Position numbers and translations under genes: made by a program
Assembly (NCBI RefSeq): GCF_035958815.1
Contig: NZ_CP108383.1
Location: 4,526,001-4,590,000 of the forward strand
DNA from: Nocardia sp. NBC_01327
GTDB lineage: Bacteria > Actinomycetota > Actinomycetes > Mycobacteriales > Mycobacteriaceae
DNA length: 64,000 nt
Reading direction: 5' to 3'
Part shown: one piece after another, positions 1-8,687 of the stretch
Layout: each line of letters opens with the position of its first letter
Position numbering within the stretch: position 1 is the stretch's first letter
The notes under the pieces: model-generated
What the model was told of the DNA's origin: nothing
Database searches by the model: none
Seen by the model: the letters and a program-made list of their open reading frames with translations, nothing else

Positions 1-2
1 TC

Positions 3-293
3 TGGCGGTACGAACCCAACCAGCGCATCACCTTCGGTGTGGTGAGCGGCAATTGGATGCAGTACCTGCTGGTACGCCAGTACGCCGAGGACAAGACCTT
101 CGCCGACCTCGGTGACGGCCGGACGAAGGTGGTGTGGACCGTCGCGGTCACGCCGCGCCTGCCCCTGCGTTTCTCCACCTGGTTCCCGTCGGTATGGCGC
201 ACCGCCTACCGGTTCGGCGGCGTGGGGCCCTTTTTCCGCCGTCGCGTCGACGCCGTCGCACGCCAGCAGCAGACCGAGGAAGGTGTCAAATGA
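3..293 (+). CDS. SRPBCC/polyketide-cyclase-like protein, 3' part only
   Basis: The reading frame is open from the first bases of the window, so the true start lies upstream. The visible 96 residues show the strand and long C-terminal helix pattern of SRPBCC proteins: a segment beginning WRYEPNQRITF, a segment KVVWTVAVTPRLPLRF, and a basic helix ending in EEGVK. The family binds hydrophobic ligands in a helix-grip fold; the ligand cannot be told here. The stop overlaps the start of the following monooxygenase (ATGA at 290-293), so the two are probably co-transcribed and translationally coupled. Family assignment rests on pattern only, since the N-terminal half is missing. Confidence 0.6.
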   Translation, partial: WRYEPNQRITFGVVSGNWMQYLLVRQYAEDKTFADLGDGRTKVVWTVAVTPRLPLRFSTWFPSVWRTAYRFGGVGPFFRRRVDAVARQQQTEEGVK

Positions 294-1897
294 CCCGAAG
301 CAATGGACGCACTGCCGAATTCACCGGCACCACCGAATCGCCGCAGTACGAGGTCGTGGTGATCGGCGCCGGAATCGGCGGCATCTGCGCGGGAGTGAAA
401 CTCCAGGAGATCGGGATCGGCGATTTCCTCATTCTCGACCGCGTGGGCGGGCTCGGCGGCACCTGGTACAGCCACAGCTATCCCGATGCCGGCTGCGATA
501 TCCCCAGCACCACCTACCAGTTCTCCTTCGCCCGCAAACCCGACTGGGACCGGCTCTTCGCCAAACGCGATCAGATCCTGGAATATCTGGAGCAGGTCGC
601 CGCCGACTACGACCTGCCGCGCCGAATGCGCTTCCACACCAGCATCATTCGCGAGGAATGGGATGAGCAGCAGGCGCTGTGGCGGCTGCACGTGGACTCC
701 GGTGAGGTGATCACCGCACGCTTCGTGATCAGCGCCGTCGGCGCGTACATCAATCCGAAGACGCGGCCGAACATTCCCGGACTCGACTCCTACACCGGGG
801 TTTCCATGCATCCGGCCCACTGGAATCACGAGTACGACTTCACCGGTAAGCGGGTCGGCATCATCGGCGTGGGCGCCAGCACGATGCAGATCGCGCCGAA
901 ACTCGCCGCTCAGGTCGCGCGTTTGGATATCTATCAGCGGACCCCGCAGGTGTACCTGCCGAAGCCGGATTTCGTACTGCGCCCGTGGATGCAGCGGCTG
1001 CTCGCCCTGCCGGGTGGCTCCGCCGTTGCCAATGGACTGGCGCAGGCGGTTGTCGATTCGCTGCTGCGATTCGCGATCTACACACCGGCGCCGGTATGGA
1101 AGGCCGGTGCTCGCGCAGTCGACTTCCTGGGCCGCCATGCGTACTCGGGCTGGGTGCGATACAAGGTGAAGGACAAGAAGACCCGCGAGGTGCTGCGCCC
1201 GGGCTTCGGCATCGTGTGCATCCGAGGTGGCGCCGGCGGTGAGTATCTGCCCACGCTCAATCGTGAGAACGTCGATCTGATCACCACGGGGATCGCGGAG
1301 ATCACGCCGAACGGAATCCGCGCCGCGGACGGTACCGAGCGGGAAATCGATGCGTTGATCGTGGCGACCGGGTACGAGGTGTTCTCCGATCCGGAGAGTT
1401 ACAAACCCGGAACCGTCATCGGCCGTGACGGTTTCGACCTCGGCGTCTTCTACAACACCGAGGAGCTCAAGGCGTACTACAGCACCTCGGTCGCCGGTAT
1501 TCCGAACCGCTTCCTCATGATCGGCCCGTACTCCTGGACCGGCACCGCGTTCCACTATTTCGTGGAGAATTCCATGCGCCATATCGGCACGGTCATCGAC
1601 GAGACCCGCCGCCGTGGCGCGGTCACCGTGGAGGTGCGGCCGGAGGCGCAGGAGCGGTTCCATCAGGGGGTGATCCGCAGCGGACGAAATCTGTCCTACT
1701 ACTTGGAAACTCGATGCGAGGGCTCCAATACCTACTTCGTGAACTCGCAGGGTAAGTCGCCCTACATCCGCCCCTGGTCGCTGGTGAAGACCTATCGCAA
1801 GGCCACGCGCTTCGACCGCGAGGATTACCGGTACGGCCAGCGGGTCGAGGTTGATGTCCCCACCGCTGTCTCGTCCGCCGAACTGGCGCGAGGCTGA
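290..1897 (+). CDS. Flavin-binding monooxygenase, Baeyer-Villiger type
   Basis: A 535-residue FAD/NADPH-dependent monooxygenase. The N-terminal FAD motif GAGIGG lies at about residues 26-31 and a second dinucleotide motif GVGAST near 195. Between them, YTGVSMHPAHW fits the Baeyer-Villiger fingerprint FxGxxxHxxxW with Tyr for the first Phe. BVMOs insert one oxygen next to a ketone to give an ester or lactone. The start at 290 overlaps the upstream stop and is preferred over upstream in-frame codons, which would read through the SRPBCC gene. The substrate is unknown; an aliphatic or steroid ketone would suit the nearby CYP125 and cholesterol oxidase, but that is inference. Confidence 0.85.
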   Translation: MTRSNGRTAEFTGTTESPQYEVVVIGAGIGGICAGVKLQEIGIGDFLILDRVGGLGGTWYSHSYPDAGCDIPSTTYQFSFARKPDWDRLFAKRDQILEYLEQVAADYDLPRRMRFHTSIIREEWDEQQALWRLHVDSGEVITARFVISAVGAYINPKTRPNIPGLDSYTGVSMHPAHWNHEYDFTGKRVGIIGVGASTMQIAPKLAAQVARLDIYQRTPQVYLPKPDFVLRPWMQRLLALPGGSAVANGLAQAVVDSLLRFAIYTPAPVWKAGARAVDFLGRHAYSGWVRYKVKDKKTREVLRPGFGIVCIRGGAGGEYLPTLNRENVDLITTGIAEITPNGIRAADGTEREIDALIVATGYEVFSDPESYKPGTVIGRDGFDLGVFYNTEELKAYYSTSVAGIPNRFLMIGPYSWTGTAFHYFVENSMRHIGTVIDETRRRGAVTVEVRPEAQERFHQGVIRSGRNLSYYLETRCEGSNTYFVNSQGKSPYIRPWSLVKTYRKATRFDREDYRYGQRVEVDVPTAVSSAELARG

Positions 1898-2098
1898 GCC
1901 CGGACAGGCAATGCCGAGGCGCCGAAGATGATTCATAGCATTGGTGCGAATCGGGGCACGTATCGAATGTGTTGAGAGAATCATCTGGATGTATAGAAGT
2001 ATGTTCATCCTTCTTGTATGAGTTCCGCAGTTTCTTCACACTCACTCCTGAGGCGGCAGTGGCCGCGCTGAGAGCTCGAGACGACGTCAGGAGTGCGT

Positions 2099-3205
2099 GT
2101 GAAGATCGGAATCCCGCGGGAAGTGAAGAACCACGAATACCGGGTCGCGTGTACACCGGCGGGTGTGCACGAGCTGGTCGCCCGGGGTCACGAGGTCTAT
2201 ATCGAGGCCGGCGCCGGCGCCGGATCCAGCTTCGAGGACGGCGCCTACGGCTACGCGGGCGGGCGGGTGCTCGATTCCGCCGACGAGATCTGGGGCACGG
2301 CGGATCTGGTGCTCAAGGTGAAAGAGCCGGTCGCCGAGGAGTATTCGCGCATGCGGGCGGGCCAGACGCTGTTCACCTACCTGCATCTGGCCGCATCCAA
2401 GGAGTGCACCGATGCGCTGCTGACCTCCGGTATCACCTCCCTCGCGTACGAAACCGTCACTGCCGGTGACGGTTCGCTGCCGCTGCTCGCTCCCATGAGT
2501 GAGGTCGCGGGCCGATTGGCTCCGCAGGCGGGTGCGTACCACCTCATGCGCAGCGGTGGCGGCCGCGGTGTGCTCATGGGCGGTGTGCCCGGCGTGCGTC
2601 CCGCGAAGGTCGTGGTGCTCGGCGCGGGTGTGTCCGGCCGCAATGCCATTGCCGTCGCACACGGTATGCACGCCGACGTCACCGTGCTCGATCTGAATAT
2701 CGCCCGCATCCGAGAGATCGACGACCTGTACCGCGGGGCGGTGCGCACCGTCATGTCCAATCGCCTGGAGGTGGAGAACCTGGTGCGGGAGGCGGATCTG
2801 GTGATCGGCGCGGTACTGGTGCCGGGCGCCAAGGCCCCGACGCTGGTCTCCAATGCGCTTGTGGCGCAGATGAAACCGGGCTCCGTGCTGGTCGATATCG
2901 CCATCGACCAGGGCGGCTGCTTCGAGGATTCGCACCCCACGACCCACGCCGACCCGACCTACCGGGTGCACGATTCGCTGTTCTACTGCGTGGCGAATAT
3001 GCCCGGAGCCGTGCCCCACACCTCGACCGTCGCGCTCACCAATGCCACGCTGCCCTACGCGATTGCGCTGGCCGACAAGGGCTGGCGCGGTGCGGTGGCC
3101 GCCAATGCGGGCCTGGCAGCGGGCTTGAGCACGCACGCCGGGGCACTGCTGTCGGAATCGGTCGCGGCAGCGCACGGCTACCTGGTCGACACTCTTGCGG
3201 CCTAG
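2099..3205 (+). CDS. ald: Alanine dehydrogenase
   Basis: A 368-residue NAD-dependent L-alanine dehydrogenase, which interconverts alanine and pyruvate plus ammonia. The N-terminus KIGIPREVKNHEYRV, the segment HLAASKECTDAL, and the Rossmann motif VLGAGVSGRNA are typical of the family, and the length is close to the usual 371 residues. GTG at 2099 is preferred because AGGAG (2089-2093) lies 5 bases upstream; GTG at 2093 would overlap that site. The 190 bp upstream hold no gene and should carry the promoter. An Lrp/AsnC regulator follows convergently. In M. tuberculosis the corresponding pair (ald and AldR) is divergent, so the arrangement differs here. Confidence 0.95.
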   Translation: MKIGIPREVKNHEYRVACTPAGVHELVARGHEVYIEAGAGAGSSFEDGAYGYAGGRVLDSADEIWGTADLVLKVKEPVAEEYSRMRAGQTLFTYLHLAASKECTDALLTSGITSLAYETVTAGDGSLPLLAPMSEVAGRLAPQAGAYHLMRSGGGRGVLMGGVPGVRPAKVVVLGAGVSGRNAIAVAHGMHADVTVLDLNIARIREIDDLYRGAVRTVMSNRLEVENLVREADLVIGAVLVPGAKAPTLVSNALVAQMKPGSVLVDIAIDQGGCFEDSHPTTHADPTYRVHDSLFYCVANMPGAVPHTSTVALTNATLPYAIALADKGWRGAVAANAGLAAGLSTHAGALLSESVAAAHGYLVDTLAA

Positions 3206-3248
3206 TCTCGAAAAGGGCAGTGCCGCAGAGGGTTAGCGAACCGCCCGG

Positions 3249-3752
3249 TCAGGAAGCGACTCCGCCCGGCTGGACGTGCTCGAAGATCAGAATCGTCTGA
3301 GTGGACGCGACCGCCGGGTGCGCACTGAGGTGCTCCAGCACGAATCGGCGCAGCTCACCGGAATCCGCGGTGGCAACGTGGATCAGGTAGTCGTCCACCC
3401 CGGCGACGAAGTAGACGTTCTCCACCTCCGGTAGCGCCGCCATCTGCTCGCCGAATTCGGCCAGGTGGCCGCGCGCCCCGGAATGCACCCGCACCGCGAT
3501 GATGGCCTGCAGATCGCGCCCCAGGGCGGCCGGATCTATATCGGCGTGGAATCCGCGAATCACCCCCGACTCGACCAGTGCGCGCACCCGCCCGAGACAG
3601 GTCGAGGGCGCGATGCCTGCGAGGGCGGCGAGTGCGTTATTGGTGATCCGGCCGTCCCTGGCCAGTTCACTGAGCAGCAGCCGGTCGATGGCGTCGAGCG
3701 AGACGCGAGGGCGAGGCGCGGCCGGAACCACGGGCGACGAAACCTTCCTCAT
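3249..3752 (-). CDS. Lrp/AsnC-family transcriptional regulator, AldR-like
   Basis: About 167 residues: an N-terminal winged helix-turn-helix (LDAIDRLLLSELARDGRIT through GIAPSTCLGRVRALVESGVI) followed by the RAM ligand-binding domain (LQAIIAVRVHSGARGH through ENVYFVAGVDDYLIHV). Proteins of this family form octamers and sense amino acids. Its position next to ald suggests an AldR-type role in controlling alanine dehydrogenase. ATG at 3752 gives a usual family N-terminus; ATG at 3776 would add eight residues. Neither has a clear ribosome-binding site. It is convergent with ald, so it does not share ald's promoter. Confidence 0.88.
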   Translation of the reverse strand: MRKVSSPVVPAAPRPRVSLDAIDRLLLSELARDGRITNNALAALAGIAPSTCLGRVRALVESGVIRGFHADIDPAALGRDLQAIIAVRVHSGARGHLAEFGEQMAALPEVENVYFVAGVDDYLIHVATADSGELRRFVLEHLSAHPAVASTQTILIFEHVQPGGVAS

Positions 3753-3857
3753 GACCCGAAGAGTACCGAAGATCATTCGCTGCTACGGGGTAGAAGCAGA
3801 GGAATCTTCGAGGCTCCAAAACATTACGTAGTAGGCTGTTATATATTTGACGTGGTG

Positions 3858-5111
3858 ATGCGCGAAGAGAACGTCAGGCCCGATCTCCCCGAGGGATTCG
3901 ATGTCACCGATCCGGAGATGTGGGCGCGGCGGGTGCCGGCCGAGGAGCTGGCCGAGCTGCGCCGCGTCGCGCCGATCTGGTGGAACCCGCAGGCGCGGGA
4001 CATCGGCGGTTTCGACGATGCGGGATTCTGGGTGGTCACGAAACATGCTGACATCAAAGAGGTCTCGCTGCGCGATGCGGAGTTCTCCAGTTTCGAGAAC
4101 ACCGCGATCCCGCGTTTCAACGACGATATCCAGCGCGAGCAGATCGAGCAGCAGCGCGCCTCACTGCTGAATATGGATGCCCCCGAACATACGAAGCAGC
4201 GCAAGCTGATCTCGAAGGGCTTCACCCCGCGGGTGATCGGTGCGCTGCGTGCGCAATTGGCGGCGCGCGCCCACTCGATCGTGCAACGCGCCGCCGAGGC
4301 CGGGTCGGGCGATTTTGTCACGCAGGTGGCCTCGGAACTTCCGCTGCAGGCCATTGCCGAGCTCATCGGCATCCCGCAGCAGGATCGGTCGAAGATCTTC
4401 GAGTGGTCCAATGCGATGACCGGCTACGACGATCCGGAGTTCGACGGCGATCCGCTCACCGCCGCCATGGAGATCATCGCCTACGCCTATGCGATGGCCG
4501 AGGAGCGCAAGGGGCATCCCGCCGACGATATTGTCACCGAACTGGTGAATGCCGATCTCGACGGCGAGGCGCTCAGCTCGGTCGAGTTCGGCTATTTCGT
4601 CATCCTGCTGGCGGTGGCGGGCAATGAGACCACGCGTAATGCCATCAGCCACGGCATCATCGCCTTCCTCGACAATCCGGATCAGTGGGAGCTGTTCAAG
4701 AAGGATCGCCCGAGCACCGCCGTCGACGAGATCATCCGCTGGGCGACGCCGGTCAGCCTGTTCCAGCGCACCGCGCTGGTGGATACCGAACTCGGCGGGG
4801 TGCGCATCGCCGCGGGGGAGCGGGTCGTGCTGGTGTACCGGTCGGCGAATTTCGACGAGGAGGTCTTCGACGAACCGAAGCGGTTCGACATTCTGCGCGA
4901 TCCCAATCCGCATCTGTCCTTCGGCGGCACCGGCGCGCACTACTGTGTCGGCGCGAATCTGGCGCGGCTCGAGATCGCGCTGATCTTCGACGCCATCGCC
5001 ACACACGTCCCCGAGCTGACCAAGCTCGCCGATCCGAAGCGATTGCGGTCGGGATGGCTCAATGGCATCAAGGAGTTCCGCGTCGACTACGGGACCAGCC
5101 CCGTGAAATGA
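3858..5111 (+). CDS. cyp125: Cytochrome P450, CYP125 family (steroid C26/27 hydroxylase)
   Basis: A 417-residue P450. Visible motifs are the I-helix AGNETT (about 254-259), the ExxR pair in EIIR (about 291-294) and the haem loop FGGTGAHYC with Cys363 as thiolate ligand. Long stretches match my memory of M. tuberculosis CYP125A1: APIWWN, LLNMDAPEHT, ELPLQAIAEL, ADDIVTELV, WATPVSLFQRTAL, YRSANFDEEVF and LRSGWLNGIKEF. CYP125 oxidises the cholesterol side chain terminus to start its degradation. ATG 3858 is chosen; GTG at 3852 and 3855 are also in frame. It stands alone here, without the usual sterol cluster next to it. Confidence 0.92.
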   Translation: MREENVRPDLPEGFDVTDPEMWARRVPAEELAELRRVAPIWWNPQARDIGGFDDAGFWVVTKHADIKEVSLRDAEFSSFENTAIPRFNDDIQREQIEQQRASLLNMDAPEHTKQRKLISKGFTPRVIGALRAQLAARAHSIVQRAAEAGSGDFVTQVASELPLQAIAELIGIPQQDRSKIFEWSNAMTGYDDPEFDGDPLTAAMEIIAYAYAMAEERKGHPADDIVTELVNADLDGEALSSVEFGYFVILLAVAGNETTRNAISHGIIAFLDNPDQWELFKKDRPSTAVDEIIRWATPVSLFQRTALVDTELGGVRIAAGERVVLVYRSANFDEEVFDEPKRFDILRDPNPHLSFGGTGAHYCVGANLARLEIALIFDAIATHVPELTKLADPKRLRSGWLNGIKEFRVDYGTSPVK

Positions 5112-5207
5112 ATTCGCCCACACGGCGGCCCCGCGCGCGGTAGCTTTGCCTTCGATATGGGGATGCGGCTCCGGAGTTGTTCGGGGCCAAGGGAAAACAG
5201 GGTGAGC

Positions 5208-6644
5208 ATGGCTGGGAAATCGGCGCTGCGGCGTGGTCGGCGCGCATCGGGTCTGTTCGCGATCGTCGCGGTCACCGTCGCGATCGCGGCGCCGCTGGCG
5301 GGGGCCGACGAGCCGGATCCGGGTGCGCCGGTTGCCGATTCGGTGGCCGGGTCCGATGCCTCGGCCGATGCGTTCTACGATCCGCCGGCCGGGTACGAGT
5401 CCGAGGCGCCGGGCGCCATCCTGAAGAGCCGGCCGATCGTCGCCAAGGCGCTGGAGCTGTTCCCGGTGAACGCCCAGGCATGGCAATTGCTGTATCGCAC
5501 CACCGACGCCGACGGCAATCCCTACGCCGCGGTCACCACGGTCCTGATTCCGGACGGACCCGCGAAACCGCGCCCGCTGCTGTCCTATCAGATGGCCTAC
5601 GACTCCATTGCGCGAGACTGTATGCCGTCCTACTCCCTGCAGCACTCGAGCCCGTTCGACCTGCTCGACCCGGCCAGCCAGTCCGGCTACGCCCTGCCGC
5701 CGTGGGAAATGGCTTTCGCCGCTTCGGGATTGGCGCAGGGCTGGGCGGTCGCCATACCGGATCCGGGCGGTATCGACGATCGATTCCTGACCCCGCGCGT
5801 CATGGGATACACCACGCTCGACGGGATTCGGGCCGCGGAGAATTTCGCGCCGCTCGGCCTGCCCGGCGCCGATACCAAGACGGCGCTGTGGGGGTACTCG
5901 GGCGGCGGCATCGCCACCAGCTGGGCGGCGGAATTACAACCGGACTACGCACCCGAGCTGAATATCGCGGGCGCCGCGATCGGCGCTCCCGTCGCGGATC
6001 TGGGCGCGGCGCTGCATTCGGCGAACGGGCGCCTGCTCGGTGGACTGATCCCGATCGGAGTCGCTGCCCTGGAGAAGGATTCGCCCGAGGTGGCGGCCCG
6101 GTTGGGCACCTATCTCACGCCCGCCGGTCAGGGGATCGTCGCCGCGGCGGCGTACCAGTGTGTGGCGCGCAATGTCGCGACGAACCTGATGCTGACCGTG
6201 CCGACCCTGCTCAATGCGCCGCTGGACACCGTGCTCGCCGATCCGGTCATCCATCAGGCCATTGCCGAACGATCCCACGGCGCGAGCACTCCGACCGCGC
6301 CGGTCTACCTCTACAACGGCGTCAATGACGAGGTCAGTCCGATCGGCCCGGTGGACGCGCTGGTCCAGAACTATTGTGCGCACGGCGCATCGGTGACCTA
6401 TACCCGCGATGCCTTCCCCGATGTCATCAGCGACCACACCATCGTCGATGTGACTGGCGCCGGTGGCGCCTTCGCCTGGGTGCGGCGGGCACTGTCGGAC
6501 CCGCAGCCGGTGCAGCCCGCCGGATGCACGACCGATACTGTCGCCTCCACGCTGCTCGATCCGGCCGGACTGGCCGCGCTGCCCGACTTCGCGGCGGGCA
6601 CCGTGGAAACAATGCTCGGACAGGCGCTCGGCGCGGGCCGCTGA
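5208..6644 (+). CDS. Secreted LIP-family lipase
   Basis: A 478-residue alpha/beta hydrolase of the LIP (secretory lipase) family. The N-terminus has basic residues (KSALRRGRR), a hydrophobic core (FAIVAVTVAIAAPLAGA) and a likely cleavage before DEPDP, so it is probably exported. The nucleophile elbow GYSGG places Ser231; the acid may be the Asp in NDEVSP and the base the His in SDHTIVD. FYDPPAGYE near the mature N-terminus recurs in the other lipase of this type at 23.2 kb. GTG at 5202 is an alternative start two codons upstream. The substrate is likely a lipid ester; triglyceride and sterol ester cannot be separated from sequence. Confidence 0.85.
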   Translation: MAGKSALRRGRRASGLFAIVAVTVAIAAPLAGADEPDPGAPVADSVAGSDASADAFYDPPAGYESEAPGAILKSRPIVAKALELFPVNAQAWQLLYRTTDADGNPYAAVTTVLIPDGPAKPRPLLSYQMAYDSIARDCMPSYSLQHSSPFDLLDPASQSGYALPPWEMAFAASGLAQGWAVAIPDPGGIDDRFLTPRVMGYTTLDGIRAAENFAPLGLPGADTKTALWGYSGGGIATSWAAELQPDYAPELNIAGAAIGAPVADLGAALHSANGRLLGGLIPIGVAALEKDSPEVAARLGTYLTPAGQGIVAAAAYQCVARNVATNLMLTVPTLLNAPLDTVLADPVIHQAIAERSHGASTPTAPVYLYNGVNDEVSPIGPVDALVQNYCAHGASVTYTRDAFPDVISDHTIVDVTGAGGAFAWVRRALSDPQPVQPAGCTTDTVASTLLDPAGLAALPDFAAGTVETMLGQALGAGR

Positions 6645-6672
6645 CCGCAGCGCATCATCATCGCGATTTCGC

Positions 6673-7824
6673 TTATGCCCCAGCGGTTTCGACGGCGGCG
6701 AACATCTCGACGAGAGACTGGGGTGCGCGGCCGCTGAAGATGCTCGCGAGCGATTCGGCGGAGTCGCGCGCGGCAGCCTCTGCCCGCGGGAAGAGCGTCT
6801 GCTCATAGGCGCCGAGGGCGGCTTCGATATCCCCGGGGTGGGCGGCGAGCGCCAGGGCGAGATCCGCGCCGTCGATCATGGCGAGGTTCGCTCCTTCACC
6901 CGCGAACGGCGACATGACGTGCGCGGCATCACCGAGCAGCGTGACACCCGGAACGCGTGACCAGCGGTGGTCCACCGGCAGTGCGTGGATCGGTCGCGGC
7001 ACCAGCGGGCCGTCGGCGTCCGTGATGAGATTGCGCAACGCGGGAGCCCAACCGGTGAAGTCCTGCAGCAGAGCAGCTTTCGCGGCCGCCGTATCGCCGA
7101 AGTCGAGCGTCGCGAGCCAGCCTTCGGGCGCGCGGCGGGCAACGTAGATATGCAGGCTGCCGTCGGATTCGCGATGGGCGAGAAAACCTTCGGCCCCGTC
7201 GATGGCGAAACACATACCGCCGCCGACGAGTTGAGCGGCCTCGGGGTGGCGACTGTCGGCGTCCGCCAAATCCATTTCCACGAAGGAGATTCCGGAGTAG
7301 GCGGGTTGTGCGGTCGAGAGCAGCGGCCGGATGTGCGACCACGCGCCGTCCGCGCCGATCAGCAGATCGGTGGTCACGACGGCGCCGTCCGCCAGGGTGA
7401 CTTCATGCCGTCCGGCGCCGAGTGGGCGGGCGCTCATCACCTTGCTGTTCCAGCGCACAGCCGACACCGGCAAGGCGTCGAGGAGTAGATCGCGCAACTC
7501 GCCGCGATCGATCTCGGGCCGACTGCCGCTGCCGTCATCGAATTCCTCGAGCAATACCCGGCCGTCGCGGTCGAGCACGCGCATATCCTCGCCGCCGGGA
7601 TGGACCTTGGCGCGAAACGCCTCGTACAGCCCGGCCGCCCGGAGTGCGCTCTGCCCGGTCTCCTCGTGGATATCCAGCATGCCGCCCTGGGTGCGGGCCT
7701 GCGCCGAGGCGTCCAGGTCGAGGATGAGCGCATCGATCCCATGGACGTGCAGGACGCGCGCCAGGGTCAGGCCGCCGAGTCCGGCGCCGATGATCAGGAC
7801 GGGGTGGTGGGTGGTGGTGTTCAT
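6673..7824 (-). CDS. TetX-like FAD-dependent monooxygenase
   Basis: A 383-residue class A flavoprotein monooxygenase. It has the N-terminal FAD motif GAGLGG, the middle DLLIGADGAWSHIR (DG motif) and the C-terminal GDAAHVMSPFAGEGANLAM, which binds the FAD ribityl chain. The pattern with QGGMLDIHEETGQ and NLAMIDGADLA is like TetX and related enzymes that hydroxylate aromatic or polyketide compounds, including tetracyclines. A TetR regulator lies just upstream on the same strand, and two palindromes sit 48-80 bp before the start, so it is probably a repressed, ligand-induced detoxification gene. Activity on tetracycline is not established by the sequence. Confidence 0.82.
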   Translation of the reverse strand: MNTTTHHPVLIIGAGLGGLTLARVLHVHGIDALILDLDASAQARTQGGMLDIHEETGQSALRAAGLYEAFRAKVHPGGEDMRVLDRDGRVLLEEFDDGSGSRPEIDRGELRDLLLDALPVSAVRWNSKVMSARPLGAGRHEVTLADGAVVTTDLLIGADGAWSHIRPLLSTAQPAYSGISFVEMDLADADSRHPEAAQLVGGGMCFAIDGAEGFLAHRESDGSLHIYVARRAPEGWLATLDFGDTAAAKAALLQDFTGWAPALRNLITDADGPLVPRPIHALPVDHRWSRVPGVTLLGDAAHVMSPFAGEGANLAMIDGADLALALAAHPGDIEAALGAYEQTLFPRAEAAARDSAESLASIFSGRAPQSLVEMFAAVETAGA

Positions 7825-7871
7825 GGGTTGGCCTGCCTTCCTGGTGACGAACTCTCGCTGACTTCCACAGC

Positions 7872-7903
7872 GTAACGAACATGTTCGTTACGAACAAGTT
7901 CGT
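7872..7903. promoter_or_regulatory. Double TetR-type operator upstream of the TetX-like gene
   Basis: Seen directly: a perfect 20-bp palindrome GTAACGAACATGTTCGTTAC (7872-7891), followed at once by a second site ACGAACAAGTTCGT (7890-7903) with perfect six-base arms. They share the half-site ACGAAC. The pair lies in the promoter region of the monooxygenase. A third copy sits before the tetR gene at 8671, which argues that this TetR controls both genes. Confidence 0.75.
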
Positions 7904-7963
7904 TGTGGGCTACGCCACGTCCACATGCTGAGATCGGTCTCGGATGTGGGGCGGGCAGCGCCC

Positions 7964-8659
7964 TCAGTGCGGGCGGGCGGTGTTCTGAATGCCCGTGATC
8001 AGCATCTGAAAGGTCCAGTTCAGCCGGTCCTCCGGTGAGCCGGACACCAGATCGTCGTGCAGCGCCGCGATGCGGGGATGCGAGCGGTCCGCCGCGGTAT
8101 CCAGGGCCTGCCGCAGCGCCGCGTCCTCATTGCCGGTGACGGCGGTATCGCGATCGCGCACGGACTGCTCGACCGCGGTGGCCGTCGCGACCTGCAGCAG
8201 AATGTCGACGCCCCACGCGGCCTGACCGTCCGGCACGCCGCCCGCGCGCAGCAGCGTGAGCAGGTTCTCCAGGACGGCCAGATAGTGCGGTCCGGACGGC
8301 CGGGCCGTGAGCGCGGACTGCGCCAGCGCGGCGTGCCGGATCAGCACCTCCGTATAGGAGATCAGCACCGCGACCAACCGGTCACGCCAATCCTGTGCTG
8401 CGGCAACCGGACTCAGCGCCACCTCGCCGAGAAACACGTCCAGGATCGCCGCATGCAGCTCGGCGGTATTCGCGACGTAGACGTACAGCGAGGCGGGACC
8501 GGTATCCAGTTCGGCCGCGAGGCGGCGCATGGTGAGCCGCTCCAGACCCTCGCTGCCGACCAGCGCCACCGCGGTGCTGACAATCCCGTCGTAGGTCAGC
8601 GCGGGTTTGGCGGGCCGTTCGCGCCGGCTCTTGCGGGGTCGCGCGGTCGGTGCATCCAT
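7964..8659 (-). CDS. TetR-family repressor, probable regulator of the TetX-like gene
   Basis: A 231-residue regulator. The N-terminal helix-turn-helix runs from LTYDGIVSTAVALVGSEGLERLTMRRLAAELDTGPASLYVYVAN, and the remaining helical region resembles the TetR_C type seen in drug-responsive members. It lies upstream of the TetX-like monooxygenase on the same strand, 139 bp away. Matching palindromes occur before both genes, so autoregulation plus repression of the monooxygenase is the simplest reading. The ligand is unknown. Confidence 0.85.
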   Translation of the reverse strand: MDAPTARPRKSRRERPAKPALTYDGIVSTAVALVGSEGLERLTMRRLAAELDTGPASLYVYVANTAELHAAILDVFLGEVALSPVAAAQDWRDRLVAVLISYTEVLIRHAALAQSALTARPSGPHYLAVLENLLTLLRAGGVPDGQAAWGVDILLQVATATAVEQSVRDRDTAVTGNEDAALRQALDTAADRSHPRIAALHDDLVSGSPEDRLNWTFQMLITGIQNTARPH

Positions 8660-8670
8660 GCACCGACCTT

Positions 8671-8687
8671 AGCGAACATGTTCGTTA
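8671..8687. promoter_or_regulatory. TetR operator upstream of tetR
   Basis: AGCGAACATGTTCGTTA has a perfect core CGAACATGTTCG and the same half-site as the pair at 7872-7903. It lies 12 bp upstream of the tetR start and touches the stop codon of the NUDIX gene, which fits autoregulation. Confidence 0.7.

Noticed and set aside
206..2008. A 600-codon open frame antisense to the BVMO gene
   Set aside because: It is the mirror of a real gene in GC-rich DNA; no family motif, and residues are rich in Arg, Gly and Asp as expected for a shadow frame.
7964..8659. Naming the monooxygenase tetX as a tetracycline-resistance gene
   Set aside because: The fold and regulator fit, but similarity at this level covers many aromatic hydroxylases; no substrate evidence exists in the sequence.
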